From Arthrobacter_E sp044748305 (lineage in GTDB: Bacteria > Actinomycetota > Actinomycetes > Actinomycetales > Micrococcaceae): a stretch of 64,000 nucleotides of DNA. The position numbers and the translations under genes were made by a program. The notes under the pieces are model-generated. The model was not told the DNA's origin and searched no databases. It saw only the letters and a program-made list of their open reading frames with translations. The DNA is taken from positions 24,698-88,697 of the forward strand of contig NZ_JBIVFT010000012.1 in the NCBI RefSeq assembly GCF_044748305.1, given 5' to 3'. This document shows positions 25,887 through 34,055 of this stretch, in pieces; position 1 is the first letter of the stretch; the number at the start of each line of letters is the position of its first letter.

Positions 25887-26381
25887 ATGGTTTTTGAAGT
25901 CGGCGAGACGGTTGTTTACCCTCACCACGGTGCAGCGAAGATCGAAGAGATCAAGATGCGCACCATCAAGGGCGTCGAGAAGATGTACCTCAAGCTCCGC
26001 GTAGCGCAGGGTGACCTCACCATTGAGGTCCCGGCCGAGAACGTCGACCTGGTGGGTGTGCGTGACGTCGTAGGCAAGGAAGGCCTCGAGCACGTTTTCG
26101 ACGTCCTCCGCGCGGAATTCACGGAGGAGCCCACCAACTGGTCCCGCCGTTACAAGGCGAACCTGGAGAAGCTGGCATCCGGCGATGTCATCAAGGTCGC
26201 TGAAGTGGTCCGCGATCTGTGGCGTCGTGATCAGGACCGCGGCCTCTCGGCAGGTGAGAAGCGCATGCTGTCCAAGGCTCGTCAGATCCTGATCTCGGAG
26301 CTGGCTCTGGCCGAGAAGACGGACGAGGAACACGCGACGAACGTTCTGGACGAGGTCCTGGCCTCGGACGTGAAGGCCTAG
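25887..26381 (+). CDS. carD: CarD family RNA-polymerase-binding regulator
   Basis: A 164-residue protein that binds the RNA polymerase beta subunit and stabilises open promoter complexes, notably at rRNA genes. The N-terminal Tudor-like domain (1-60) starts MVFEVGETVVYPHHGAA, and the C-terminal helical DNA-binding domain (about 70-160) includes the conserved NWSRRYKANLEKL and VVRDLWRRD. The ATG at 25887 is the family start and follows AAAGGGGA. It normally precedes ispD, but here about 5.3 kb of other genes intervene. Confidence 0.96.
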   Translation: MVFEVGETVVYPHHGAAKIEEIKMRTIKGVEKMYLKLRVAQGDLTIEVPAENVDLVGVRDVVGKEGLEHVFDVLRAEFTEEPTNWSRRYKANLEKLASGDVIKVAEVVRDLWRRDQDRGLSAGEKRMLSKARQILISELALAEKTDEEHATNVLDEVLASDVKA

Positions 26382-26417
26382 AAGACCTGAAGGTCTAGAA
26401 CAGGCTCCATTGACACG

Positions 26418-26453
26418 AAGAACCCCCGGCATCTAGATGCCGGGGGTTCTTTT
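26418..26453 (+). terminator. Intrinsic terminator of carD
   Basis: A 15-bp perfect stem (26418-26432 with 26437-26451) has a CTAG loop and ends in TTCTTTT, a textbook terminator. Confidence 0.92.
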
Positions 26454-26497
26454 GCATACCTTGGTCGGACAGGACATGCATCGACAAGGGGGATGGC

Positions 26498-29400
26498 ATG
26501 CGGAGTTCGACGTTCACTCGCTTCTCACGACGAGGGGCCTGGGCGGTGGTCGTGGCCATCGTAGCGACGAGTCTTTTCACTGGTTCGCAGGCAGGTGCCC
26601 AGACCGCCGAGGCAGTGACGGATGGTTTCGACGTTCCTGGGCCGACTGTTCCAGGCTGGACGCAGGCACGCAGGAACTGGTTGGTTGATTCAGGAGGAAC
26701 GGTCCAGCCCGCGACGCTGGACCCTTCTGCCTCCCAGGGGACCGATGCCGGGCTCCTGCTTCGCACGACGGGCCCGCTCTCTGACCACTTCGCCATCGCT
26801 GCGACGGTCGGAACGCGCGACGCTTCGGTCAATGACTGGAACGGAATCGTGGCGAATGCCAGCGAGGACCATGGTGGTGGCGTCTACGACTATCTCTCGC
26901 TCCGGGTGAAGCAAGGTCCGCAGGGTGGGTGGTGGCAGTTTCTCCATGTGCGGAACGGAGCCGCAGATGAGGTCCCCTTCGCCAGCGGCAGCATTCCGGG
27001 AGTGACCGGTACCGAAACGCTACGACTCGGGCTCGACGGTGGGCTTGATGGTGAATTCAAGGTGCAGATCTCCAGGGCGGGCAGTTCGCAGAATCTTGTG
27101 GAAAAGACGGTGTCGGTGCCTCTTGACCGATTGACGGTTGGGGGACGGCCGGGCCTGGCCAGCATGAGGGGCACGATCAGCGCTGATGACTTCACGGTCG
27201 ACTCCAGAGGGGACTCCGAGACCGATTCGTTCACCGCGCCCCGCGGTCTCAGCCCGTCGAAGTGGACGCTGAAAGGGACGTGGACGGAAAGCGCTGGAAC
27301 GTTGCGGTCCCAATGGGAGACCGGCGGTAGCCCCCGCACTGCCGAACTTCAGTCACTTCACCTTGGGACCGACACGGTGTTCAGTGCGTCGGTCCTTCCT
27401 GCGGCGTCTCCATATCGGCGCTGGCATGGAGTCGGGTTGCGTCCTGCGGGCGGCGGAGACAGCATCATTCTTCGCGTGACACCTCCGGCAAGCGGGTACA
27501 GTTCCCCGTCCCCGGCGATGTGGGACCTGGTGAGGATGACCCCGGGTTCAGAACCTCAACGAATCACCGACGCTGCAAACATGCCCTTGACCGGCGAACT
27601 TGCGAACTTCGATGCATCTCGTGCGGTGGTTTTAGCCCTCCGGAACCACGGCGATGGACTGCTTGAACTGTCAGTCGTTCAAGGTGGAGTTCCTCTGTTG
27701 TCGCGGAACGTGGTTCCGTCAGGAACGTTGCCCAAGGCGACTCCCGGTGGTCGCGGCCTGCTGTTTTCACAAGGTTCTGACGCCGCTTTCGATGAGATCC
27801 GGATCGCCACGGATGGCACCGTGTTCACCGACGATTTCGGCAGGACTGCGGCCGATGCAGGGGCGGAGGGGCCGGACGCAGCCCTACCGGAACAGGAACT
27901 CGCCGGGAACTGGCAGGAGTTCCGTGGGGACTGGGCCATTCGCGACGGGGTTGCAAAAGTCGCGACGACCGAGGAGATCTACCCGGGCCGTGGCCGTGGC
28001 CTTTTGACCGCGTTGCCGGGGCGGTGGGCCGGCGATGCTGATTTCCGCTTCTCGGCAAAGCTGAGGCCATCGCCAGGAAGTCGGTGGAGTGGCATTTTTC
28101 TCTACGGAATGTCAGGAACGCAAAAGAGTTGGTATGAGCAGTATTTCGCCTTCCAGATCGCACCCGGGGCCGGGTGGCGCTGGATAGAGAATCGCGAAGA
28201 CGGTGCGGACAGCGCCGCAGTGATGAAAGAAGAGCCTGCATGCGAAGGCGGTTCTGCTTGCGCTGACCCGTCCTTCACAGTTGCCGCAGATACGAGTTAT
28301 GAACTGACCGTCTGGCGGAAAGCTGCTGATCCTCCGCGGACGATTCACTTTGCCGTTGCACGGGACGGAACTCCCGTCCTGCCCGAACAGACCGTGATTC
28401 TCAAGGGAAGCCGCCCTCTGGAAGGCGCCACAGGGCTCATCGCCCAGAGCCCGGATGTGGCCTTTGACGGTGTGGCGTTGACTTCGCCGGAATCGAGTCG
28501 TCCCGCAGATCCGCCGGTCATTCGTCAGATTCCCGACTCTGCGAATCCCGCACGGTCCACGTGGACCGTGGACCCGGTCTCAAATGGCCGCTTTCTGAGC
28601 AGCTACACGGGATCGCCTGCGACTCCGACAGCGTCGACCCCTCCAGGAGGATGGAGGCTGCCCGAGAACAACGAATCGATGTCCCCCGTCCCTCAGGCGC
28701 TGTACACGGTCAAAGACGCGAGCGGGCAGGCACAGGACCAATACATCGCGTACTACAACGAAAACCGGCGGCTGGCACTTGCCAAGCGGACCATGGTGGG
28801 AACTGCCTGGGGTCCGTTTGATCATGTCGAAGTCGATTCCGCCCAGCTGGACCACTATGACTCCCACAACAACATCGCGCTTGCCGTCAGTGGTGACGGA
28901 GTCATCCATCTGGCGGGATCCATGCATGCCACTCCCATGTACTACTTCGCTTCACGGCTGCCGGGGGACATTCACTCAATGACGAGAACTACCCCGATGG
29001 TCACAGGCGCTCCCGAATCCCAAGTGACATACCCCGTGTTTTTCGAGATGGCCGGAGCGCTCTACTTCGGATACCGGAGCGGTGTCAGTGGGGCCGGCGA
29101 ATGGCGGTACAACCGGTACGTGAGCGGACACTGGTCCCCGCCCCAGGGTCCGCTCTTCGATTCCACAGGAGGAAGTGCCTACCCAGCGAACCACGGACGG
29201 CCGCTTCTTGGTCCGGACGGGCGTTGGCACATGGCATGGACATGGCGCTCGGAGATGAAAGCGGGTGCCAACGGCTTTGTCTCTTATGCGGTGAGTGATG
29301 ACTTCGTGACCTGGTACGGGGCAGACGGGACCAAAGTCGCCGGCCCTCGCGCCGATGGCACTGTCGATCCGCTCTCGGTGAATGACACTGCGGCGATCGT

Positions 29401-30082
29401 CGATCAGAGCGGGTCCTTCAACGGGGTGGCGACCGGCCTCGTGTCCATTGGGTTCGACCGCCAGAAGAAGCCGGTCCTGGGGTACACCCGTTTCGACATC
29501 ACGGACTCGGCCGCACGAGAAGAAAATTTCGAGGCAGGCCCGGGAAGCACTCAGTTCTTTGCCGCGAGACCACGCCCAGGCGGGGGCTGGCAACATGTTC
29601 AACTCACGAACCAGTATGGCCGCTGGGCCCCGGTCGGGCCGGGCACCATGGTCTTTCCGGTCGACGTCGGTTCAACGTCCGCTGACGCGCCGGCAGGCCT
29701 GCTGGCGATGCCCTATAGCTATGGATGGAAGAGCGGCACCTTTCTGCTCGACGAGTCGACCCTCGAAGTCAGGAATGAAGCCTCGACGACGGCGAAGTAC
29801 GGTGGCTTCACGAGGCGGCCGGGGGAGCCCGCGGCTGCGCCGTCCGGCATGGCCTGGCAGATCACCGAGGACGGCTCGGATTTCCGCGTGGCGTCCGGCA
29901 CTGATACCGGTGCCCGGTATGTCATGCGCTATGCGACGTTTCCCACGGCTTCCTGCAAAGCTGATGCGGCAGGAAACACCGACAGCGACAACACGGGGCC
30001 TTGCGATCCCACTGGTGAATGGATCCCGAAAGCTCAACAGGCCCAGCTTCGGCAGCCGATGGATGTCTACCTTGTGAAATAG
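26498..30082 (+). CDS. Large secreted BNR_4 protein, probable polysaccharide lyase
   Basis: A 1194-residue secreted protein. The signal peptide is residues 1-34 (cleavage after QAGA). Three similar beta-rich, concanavalin-A-like modules follow (about 40-236, 237-440, 441-660), each closing with a D-F/F-D motif: DDFTVDS, FDEIRIATDG, FDGVALTSP. The C-terminal half (about 685-1110) is a BNR_4-type beta-propeller with HNNIALAVSGDG, SMHATPMYYF and YFGYRSGVSGAGEW. His790 and His810 are 20 residues apart, as I recall for catalytic histidines of BNR_4 ulvan lyases (PL24/PL25). The substrate is unknown. The ATG follows AAGGGGGA. Coding sequence is visibly less GC-biased at third positions than its neighbours, which hints at acquisition. 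No transporter or sugar gene is adjacent. Confidence 0.78.
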   Translation: MRSSTFTRFSRRGAWAVVVAIVATSLFTGSQAGAQTAEAVTDGFDVPGPTVPGWTQARRNWLVDSGGTVQPATLDPSASQGTDAGLLLRTTGPLSDHFAIAATVGTRDASVNDWNGIVANASEDHGGGVYDYLSLRVKQGPQGGWWQFLHVRNGAADEVPFASGSIPGVTGTETLRLGLDGGLDGEFKVQISRAGSSQNLVEKTVSVPLDRLTVGGRPGLASMRGTISADDFTVDSRGDSETDSFTAPRGLSPSKWTLKGTWTESAGTLRSQWETGGSPRTAELQSLHLGTDTVFSASVLPAASPYRRWHGVGLRPAGGGDSIILRVTPPASGYSSPSPAMWDLVRMTPGSEPQRITDAANMPLTGELANFDASRAVVLALRNHGDGLLELSVVQGGVPLLSRNVVPSGTLPKATPGGRGLLFSQGSDAAFDEIRIATDGTVFTDDFGRTAADAGAEGPDAALPEQELAGNWQEFRGDWAIRDGVAKVATTEEIYPGRGRGLLTALPGRWAGDADFRFSAKLRPSPGSRWSGIFLYGMSGTQKSWYEQYFAFQIAPGAGWRWIENREDGADSAAVMKEEPACEGGSACADPSFTVAADTSYELTVWRKAADPPRTIHFAVARDGTPVLPEQTVILKGSRPLEGATGLIAQSPDVAFDGVALTSPESSRPADPPVIRQIPDSANPARSTWTVDPVSNGRFLSSYTGSPATPTASTPPGGWRLPENNESMSPVPQALYTVKDASGQAQDQYIAYYNENRRLALAKRTMVGTAWGPFDHVEVDSAQLDHYDSHNNIALAVSGDGVIHLAGSMHATPMYYFASRLPGDIHSMTRTTPMVTGAPESQVTYPVFFEMAGALYFGYRSGVSGAGEWRYNRYVSGHWSPPQGPLFDSTGGSAYPANHGRPLLGPDGRWHMAWTWRSEMKAGANGFVSYAVSDDFVTWYGADGTKVAGPRADGTVDPLSVNDTAAIVDQSGSFNGVATGLVSIGFDRQKKPVLGYTRFDITDSAAREENFEAGPGSTQFFAARPRPGGGWQHVQLTNQYGRWAPVGPGTMVFPVDVGSTSADAPAGLLAMPYSYGWKSGTFLLDESTLEVRNEASTTAKYGGFTRRPGEPAAAPSGMAWQITEDGSDFRVASGTDTGARYVMRYATFPTASCKADAAGNTDSDNTGPCDPTGEWIPKAQQAQLRQPMDVYLVK

Positions 30083-30771
30083 CCGACTCGCGGCTTTGGC
30101 TGCCCTGCTGCGCGGATCGTGATGCCCGGCCCCGGGCTGATGCTGCCAATCGCCTCGGCCCTGATCTCGACGTCGAGGCTCGGGATGGCGTTCGAGCGAT
30201 CGGTGGGGAACCACGCCCGCCCCGGCTTGGTCAGGATGAGAAGACCGCCGGGAGTCCCGACCGGCAGAAAAGTGGCGGAGTCGTCCCCGAAGCGAGGAAG
30301 TCCGAATGCGGACTCGAGCTGAGTCGCACCGCCGGAGACGTCGTGTACGGGAATGCCGACCTCGCTGATACCCAGGATGTCCTCGCTGCTGAAGGGGTGG
30401 TCCTGATCATCCGGGATATCCCGGTGGATGATGAATTCCAGGATGTTGCCATCGGGGTCGTCGAAGTAGACGGACCGGGCGTTCCACCGGGCCGGCCCCT
30501 CGAACTCGTCGCTGCCGTCTGTCGCACGAAGGAGTGGAGTCCGCTCGGAGATCCAGGCCTTCGCCTCGCCCAACTGACGGCGAGGAATTCTGAAGGCGAG
30601 ATGCTGCGCTCCCGGGCCGACAGGGCCTTCGCGCAGCAGCAGCCGGGAGCCACCGATCCGGATCGCGAGTTCGCCGTCCCGGCGTTGTACCGGAAGCCCG
30701 AGGAGTTCGCCGTAGAAGGCTTCGGCTCGGGTGATGTCAGTAGTGTCGAACGTAACTGAGGTGATCTGCAT
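30067..30771 (-). CDS. VOC family protein (two-domain)
   Basis: A 234-residue vicinal-oxygen-chelate protein. The first domain (1-115) starts ITSVTFDTTDITRAEAFYGE and ends with SVYFDDPDGNILEFIIHRD, a complete signature. The second (about 125-230) begins ILGISEVGIPVHDVSGGATQ and is less conserved. It could be a dioxygenase, isomerase or resistance protein; no substrate can be assigned. The ATG at 30771 is preferred over a TTG at 30792. Its stop overlaps the end of the convergent BNR_4 gene by 16 bases. Confidence 0.82.
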   Translation of the reverse strand: MQITSVTFDTTDITRAEAFYGELLGLPVQRRDGELAIRIGGSRLLLREGPVGPGAQHLAFRIPRRQLGEAKAWISERTPLLRATDGSDEFEGPARWNARSVYFDDPDGNILEFIIHRDIPDDQDHPFSSEDILGISEVGIPVHDVSGGATQLESAFGLPRFGDDSATFLPVGTPGGLLILTKPGRAWFPTDRSNAIPSLDVEIRAEAIGSISPGPGITIRAAGQPKPRVGYFTR

Positions 30772-30891
30772 ACGGCCAGCCAATCGCCTCAACCATGGTT
30801 GAGGTCAAATCCGGTGCGGCGTATCCATCGGGCCGGGTGCTGACCGGTGTCTGCGACGTCGCCTCACTGTTGCCGCTTCATTGTCGTGGCA

Positions 30892-31113
30892 TCACTGTTT
30901 CGGGCCGGGGCGGTCGACTCTACGGCTGCCCCAGGCCGCCAGGCCGACCCCGATGGCCGTGACGAGCACATAGCAGAGCAGTTGGACGACGAATCCGCCT
31001 GGAAGCCAGCCGAGCAGCCCGGCGTCGCCATGGTTGAACAGCAGCCTGATGCCTCCCTGTGCCCCGAGAACCAGCAAAGCCACTCCCGCGATCTGGGCGA
31101 TGACATTCCGCAT
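30892..31113 (-). CDS. Small two-helix membrane protein
   Basis: A 73-residue protein with two membrane segments (about residues 3-24 and 37-60) separated by a short loop with FNHGDAGLLGWLP, and a basic tail. The ATG at 31113 has GGAAAGGA about 9 bases upstream. It is divergent from a TetR regulator across a 103-base region that holds a palindrome, so it is the most likely target of that regulator. No known function. Confidence 0.65.
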   Translation of the reverse strand: MRNVIAQIAGVALLVLGAQGGIRLLFNHGDAGLLGWLPGGFVVQLLCYVLVTAIGVGLAAWGSRRVDRPGPKQ

Positions 31114-31149
31114 GAGGGTGGTCCTTTCCGTAGCGCGCTTTTTATGTAT

Positions 31150-31181
31150 CGATCGAACCATAACATGTTTTGTTACGATCG
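31150..31181. promoter_or_regulatory. Candidate TetR operator
   Basis: A 32-base inverted repeat with 13 of 16 positions matching (arms starting CGATCG at 31150 and ending CGATCG at 31181). It lies between the divergent membrane-protein and TetR genes, in an AT-rich stretch likely to contain both promoters. Confidence 0.55.
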
Positions 31182-31216
31182 CACCATGATGTGGGCAGAG
31201 CTGATGGGTCACGAGG

Positions 31217-31813
31217 GTGCCACGACAGGTTGATCATGCCGAGCGGCGCCACCAGATCGCCGAAGCGGTGTGGGAGCTGGCGATGCGCGGCGGGCTGGAG
31301 CAGGTCTCGTTGCGCCAGGTGGCCGCGGAGGCGGGGGTCTCCACTCGACTGCTGCAGTACTACTTCGGTACCCGGGAGCAGATGCTGCTCGGTGCTCTGG
31401 AGATCCTGAACGCGGAAGCCGAACAGCATGCGGCGGAGCGTATGGCGGGCCTCGGGGACACGCCGGACATGCGTGCGATCGTGCGCGGCGTCCTCCTGGA
31501 GATGCTTCCGTTGGACGAGGAGCGCAGGCAGCGATACGTCGTGTATGCGGCGTACTTCGTCCGGTTCCTCACGGAGCCCGCCCTTGCCGCAGTGGCCGGC
31601 GCGGCGGAACCCGAGCTGGAGAACCTCGTGAGTGGCCTGCTCGCGCAAGCGCAGGAACTCGGCGAGGTTCCCGCCGACGTCGACACCGGTTCTGAGGGCG
31701 CGTTCCTCGTCGCGGGGGCCGAGGGACTGCAGACCCGCGTCCTTCTGGGGCAGTGTTCCGCGGACGACGCCGTCGCCGCTGTGGACCACCAGCTCGGACG
31801 CCTCTTCATCTGA
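31217..31813 (+). CDS. TetR family transcriptional regulator
   Basis: A 198-residue regulator. The helix-turn-helix domain is at about residues 8-55 (LRQVAAEAGVSTRLLQYYFG), followed by a helical ligand-binding domain with no assigned ligand. The GTG at 31217 is the only start available, since the frame is closed by TGA at 31202. Its Shine-Dalgarno sequence is poor. It probably controls itself and the divergent small membrane protein through the palindrome at 31150-31181. Confidence 0.88.
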   Translation: MPRQVDHAERRHQIAEAVWELAMRGGLEQVSLRQVAAEAGVSTRLLQYYFGTREQMLLGALEILNAEAEQHAAERMAGLGDTPDMRAIVRGVLLEMLPLDEERRQRYVVYAAYFVRFLTEPALAAVAGAAEPELENLVSGLLAQAQELGEVPADVDTGSEGAFLVAGAEGLQTRVLLGQCSADDAVAAVDHQLGRLFI

Positions 31814-31843
31814 CCGTTTCGGCAGGTGACAGGCCTGGGCCGG

Positions 31844-31849
31844 TAGGCT
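31844..31849 (+). promoter_or_regulatory. -10 box before ispD
   Basis: TAGGCT ends 6 bases before the ATG at 31856, again fitting a leaderless transcript. Confidence 0.4.
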
Positions 31850-31855
31850 GGCCGC

Positions 31856-32641
31856 ATGACGTCAGATGCACGGCTCGCAGTGGTTTTGCTGGCCGCCGGT
31901 TCAGGCCAGCGCCTGGGATTCGGCATTCCGAAGGCCAAGGTCCTCCTCGGTGAAGAGCCGATTCTCCGGCATGCGCTCGCCTCGGTGACGGCGGCGGGGC
32001 TCGCCGACCATCTCGTCGTGGCAGTGCCGCAGGATGACGCCCCGGGAGAGGGGAGTCTCCGTGAGGTGATCGAGCACTTCCGCCGGGAGCACCCCGAAGC
32101 ATCGTGGGAACTCTCCGTGGTCAGCGGCGGCTCGACCCGTGCGGACTCGGTGGCGCGCGCACTCGAGGTGCTGGACGGCGTCGAACACGTGTTGGTGCAT
32201 GACGCGGCCCGCCCGCTGGTCCCGGTGCAGGTGTTCCAGCGCGTCGCGGATGCCCTGCGCGCCGGAGCGCAGGCCGTCATCCCCGCAGTCCCCGTCGTCG
32301 ACACCATCAAGCAGGTCCGTCCAGGGGAGGGCGCCGAGGCGGGCATTTCACCGGAACTGGTCGCCGCCAACATCCCCCGGGATACGCTCCGGGCCGTCCA
32401 GACCCCTCAGGGCTTCCAGCTGTCCGCGCTCCGGGCAGCGCACCAGGAAGCCCGTCAACTGGATGATGAACAGGCCGCGGCGATCACCGACGATGCGATG
32501 CTCATGGAGGCGCGTGGCGTCCCGGTGCACGTCGTCGCAGGCTCGTCGTACTCGTTGAAGATCACCACCCCGGTGGACCTGATACTCGCCGAAGGGCTCC
32601 TGGAGGGGCCCCTCGCGAGCCGTTGGATGGAGGAGGCGTGA
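31856..32641 (+). CDS. ispD: 2-C-methyl-D-erythritol 4-phosphate cytidylyltransferase
   Basis: A 261-residue enzyme of the non-mevalonate isoprenoid pathway that makes CDP-methylerythritol from MEP and CTP. It has the nucleotide-binding loop LLAAGSGQRLGFGIPKAK, the conserved VHDAARPLV, and the C-terminal KITTPVDL. The ATG sits behind a -10-like box and overlaps nothing upstream. It is coupled to ispF, whose ATG overlaps the stop codon by one base (TGATG). Confidence 0.95.
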   Translation: MTSDARLAVVLLAAGSGQRLGFGIPKAKVLLGEEPILRHALASVTAAGLADHLVVAVPQDDAPGEGSLREVIEHFRREHPEASWELSVVSGGSTRADSVARALEVLDGVEHVLVHDAARPLVPVQVFQRVADALRAGAQAVIPAVPVVDTIKQVRPGEGAEAGISPELVAANIPRDTLRAVQTPQGFQLSALRAAHQEARQLDDEQAAAITDDAMLMEARGVPVHVVAGSSYSLKITTPVDLILAEGLLEGPLASRWMEEA

Positions 32642-33138
32642 TGGTCATCCCACGCACCGGAATCGGCGTCGACGCCCACGCCTATGCGCCGGAGGACGCG
32701 CCGCGCCCGTTGTGGCTCGCGGGGCTCCAGTGGCCGGGCGAGCGCGGACTGGCAGGCCATTCCGACGCCGACGTCGTCGCACATGCGGCAGCGGACGCAC
32801 TCTTCTCCGCGGCCGGTTTGGGAGACCTCGGCACGCACTTCGGCACGGACCGACCCGAGTTCGCCGGAGCATCAGGCGTCACCTTGCTGTCCGAGGCGGC
32901 GCGGATCGTGCGCGAAGCCGGGTTCGGGATCGGCAATGTCGCGGTGCAGTTGCTCGGAAACCGGCCCAAGTTCTCGCCGCGCCGTCTGGAAGCCGAGCAG
33001 GTGCTCAGCGAGGCCGCCGAGGCGCCCATCACTGTCTCGGCCACCACCACCGACGGGCTGGGCTTCCTGGGGCGTGGCGAAGGGCTGACCGCCGTCGCCA
33101 CCGCACTCGTCTACCCGCTTCCGGGCGACGGGGCTTGA
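32641..33138 (+). CDS. ispF: 2-C-methyl-D-erythritol 2,4-cyclodiphosphate synthase
   Basis: A 165-residue enzyme that closes the cyclodiphosphate ring in the same pathway as IspD. The metal ligands are in GIGVDAHAY and GHSDADVVAHAAADAL, and TTTDGLGFLGRGEG is the conserved C-terminal motif. The ATG at 32641 overlaps the last base of the ispD stop; an in-frame ATG 18 bases earlier lies within ispD and is not needed. Confidence 0.96.
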   Translation: MVIPRTGIGVDAHAYAPEDAPRPLWLAGLQWPGERGLAGHSDADVVAHAAADALFSAAGLGDLGTHFGTDRPEFAGASGVTLLSEAARIVREAGFGIGNVAVQLLGNRPKFSPRRLEAEQVLSEAAEAPITVSATTTDGLGFLGRGEGLTAVATALVYPLPGDGA

Positions 33139-33140
33139 AC

Positions 33141-33155
33141 CTCACACAGTGTGAG
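33141..33155. promoter_or_regulatory. Candidate MerR operator
   Basis: CTCACACAGTGTGAG is a perfect 7-bp inverted repeat around one base, 20 bases before the MerR start codon. Its CTCAC-GTGAG ends resemble operators of several MerR regulators. Confidence 0.5.
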
Positions 33156-33174
33156 CAGGTGAACTGATCAGGTC

Positions 33175-33981
33175 ATGTTGAGTATCGGAGAGTTCGCGTA
33201 CCTGGGCGGAGTGTCTGTGAGGATGCTGCGCCACTACGATTCCCTCGGCCTCGTGGTGCCCGCCGCCACGGACGAGTGGACTCGTCGCAGGAGCTATGAG
33301 ATGTCCCAGCTTCCGCGGCTGCGTCAGTTGCTGGCCCTGAAGGATCTGGGGTTCGGTCTGGACGAGGTCGGACCCCTGCTCGACCGTTCGCTGAGCCTGG
33401 AGGACATGCTCGCCATGCTCCGGGACCGGGAACGGGAGGTGCAGGAGGATCTCTTCGCCGGACAGGAACGGCTCGCCCGGATCCGCGAACGGCTCCGTGT
33501 CCTGGAAATGGAGCACGAAATGCCTGAATACACTCTGACCTCCCTGTCGGCGCTGGACTTCGTCCAGACGCAGCGGACGGTCGCCGGATCAGAAGAAGTG
33601 CCGCTGTACATCAGCGGAATGTACGACCGTCTGGAAGCCGCCTGCGAACGCGCAGGCTCAGCCGTCACGGGGCCGTCGATCGCCACCTATCTCGCGGGCG
33701 ACGACGGCCTGCTCGTCACCGCAGCGCTCACCGTCAGCGATCCCTCCTCCGTTCTCGCCGAGGACGGGGCCCTGAGCGAGGGGCACGAGCCGGAGGTGCT
33801 CCGCGCGGCCACGCTCACCCATGAGGGCCGTATCCAGGACATCGGCGTCAGCTGGCAGACCCTGGGCAATCAATTGGCCGCCGCCGGGCTCGAACTGCGC
33901 GGCCCGTGCCGGGAGATCTACCACCGGACCGGTGACGGTGACGGCGGCTGGGTCGTCGAGCTGCAGCAGCCGCTCGTCTGA
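33175..33981 (+). CDS. MerR family regulator with GyrI-like effector domain
   Basis: A 268-residue regulator. The MerR winged helix is at residues 1-70 (SIGEFAYLGGVSVRMLRHYD, then YEMSQLPRLRQLLALKDLGF), followed by a coiled-coil (about 75-118) and a C-terminal domain (about 125-268) of the GyrI/AraC effector-binding type, ending with EIYHRTGDG. It probably senses a hydrophobic or cationic compound. It sits between ispF and cysS in the same direction but has its own palindrome, so it may be independently controlled. Confidence 0.88.
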   Translation: MLSIGEFAYLGGVSVRMLRHYDSLGLVVPAATDEWTRRRSYEMSQLPRLRQLLALKDLGFGLDEVGPLLDRSLSLEDMLAMLRDREREVQEDLFAGQERLARIRERLRVLEMEHEMPEYTLTSLSALDFVQTQRTVAGSEEVPLYISGMYDRLEAACERAGSAVTGPSIATYLAGDDGLLVTAALTVSDPSSVLAEDGALSEGHEPEVLRAATLTHEGRIQDIGVSWQTLGNQLAAAGLELRGPCREIYHRTGDGDGGWVVELQQPLV

Positions 33982-33993
33982 GCCGCCTTGCCG

Positions 33994-34040
33994 TCCCTGG
34001 GTCCTGTCGCGGCGGAAATGGCCGGGACAGGACCCCAGGG
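33994..34040 (+). terminator. Hairpin after the MerR gene
   Basis: CCCTGGGTCCTGTC (33994-34007) pairs with GACAGGACCCCAGGG (34026-34040), apart from one bulged base. It separates the MerR gene from cysS. Confidence 0.65.
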
Positions 34041-34042
34041 CA

Positions 34043-34048
34043 TAGGCT
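34043..34048 (+). promoter_or_regulatory. -10 box before cysS
   Basis: TAGGCT ends 7 bases before the GTG at 34056, fitting a leaderless start right after the preceding hairpin. Confidence 0.4.
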
Positions 34049-34055
34049 TTGGCAG

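Noticed and set aside
31186..31233. Short leader peptide starting at ATG 31186 before the TetR gene
   Set aside because: Only 15 codons, no good ribosome-binding site and no feature of attenuation; it is more likely chance.
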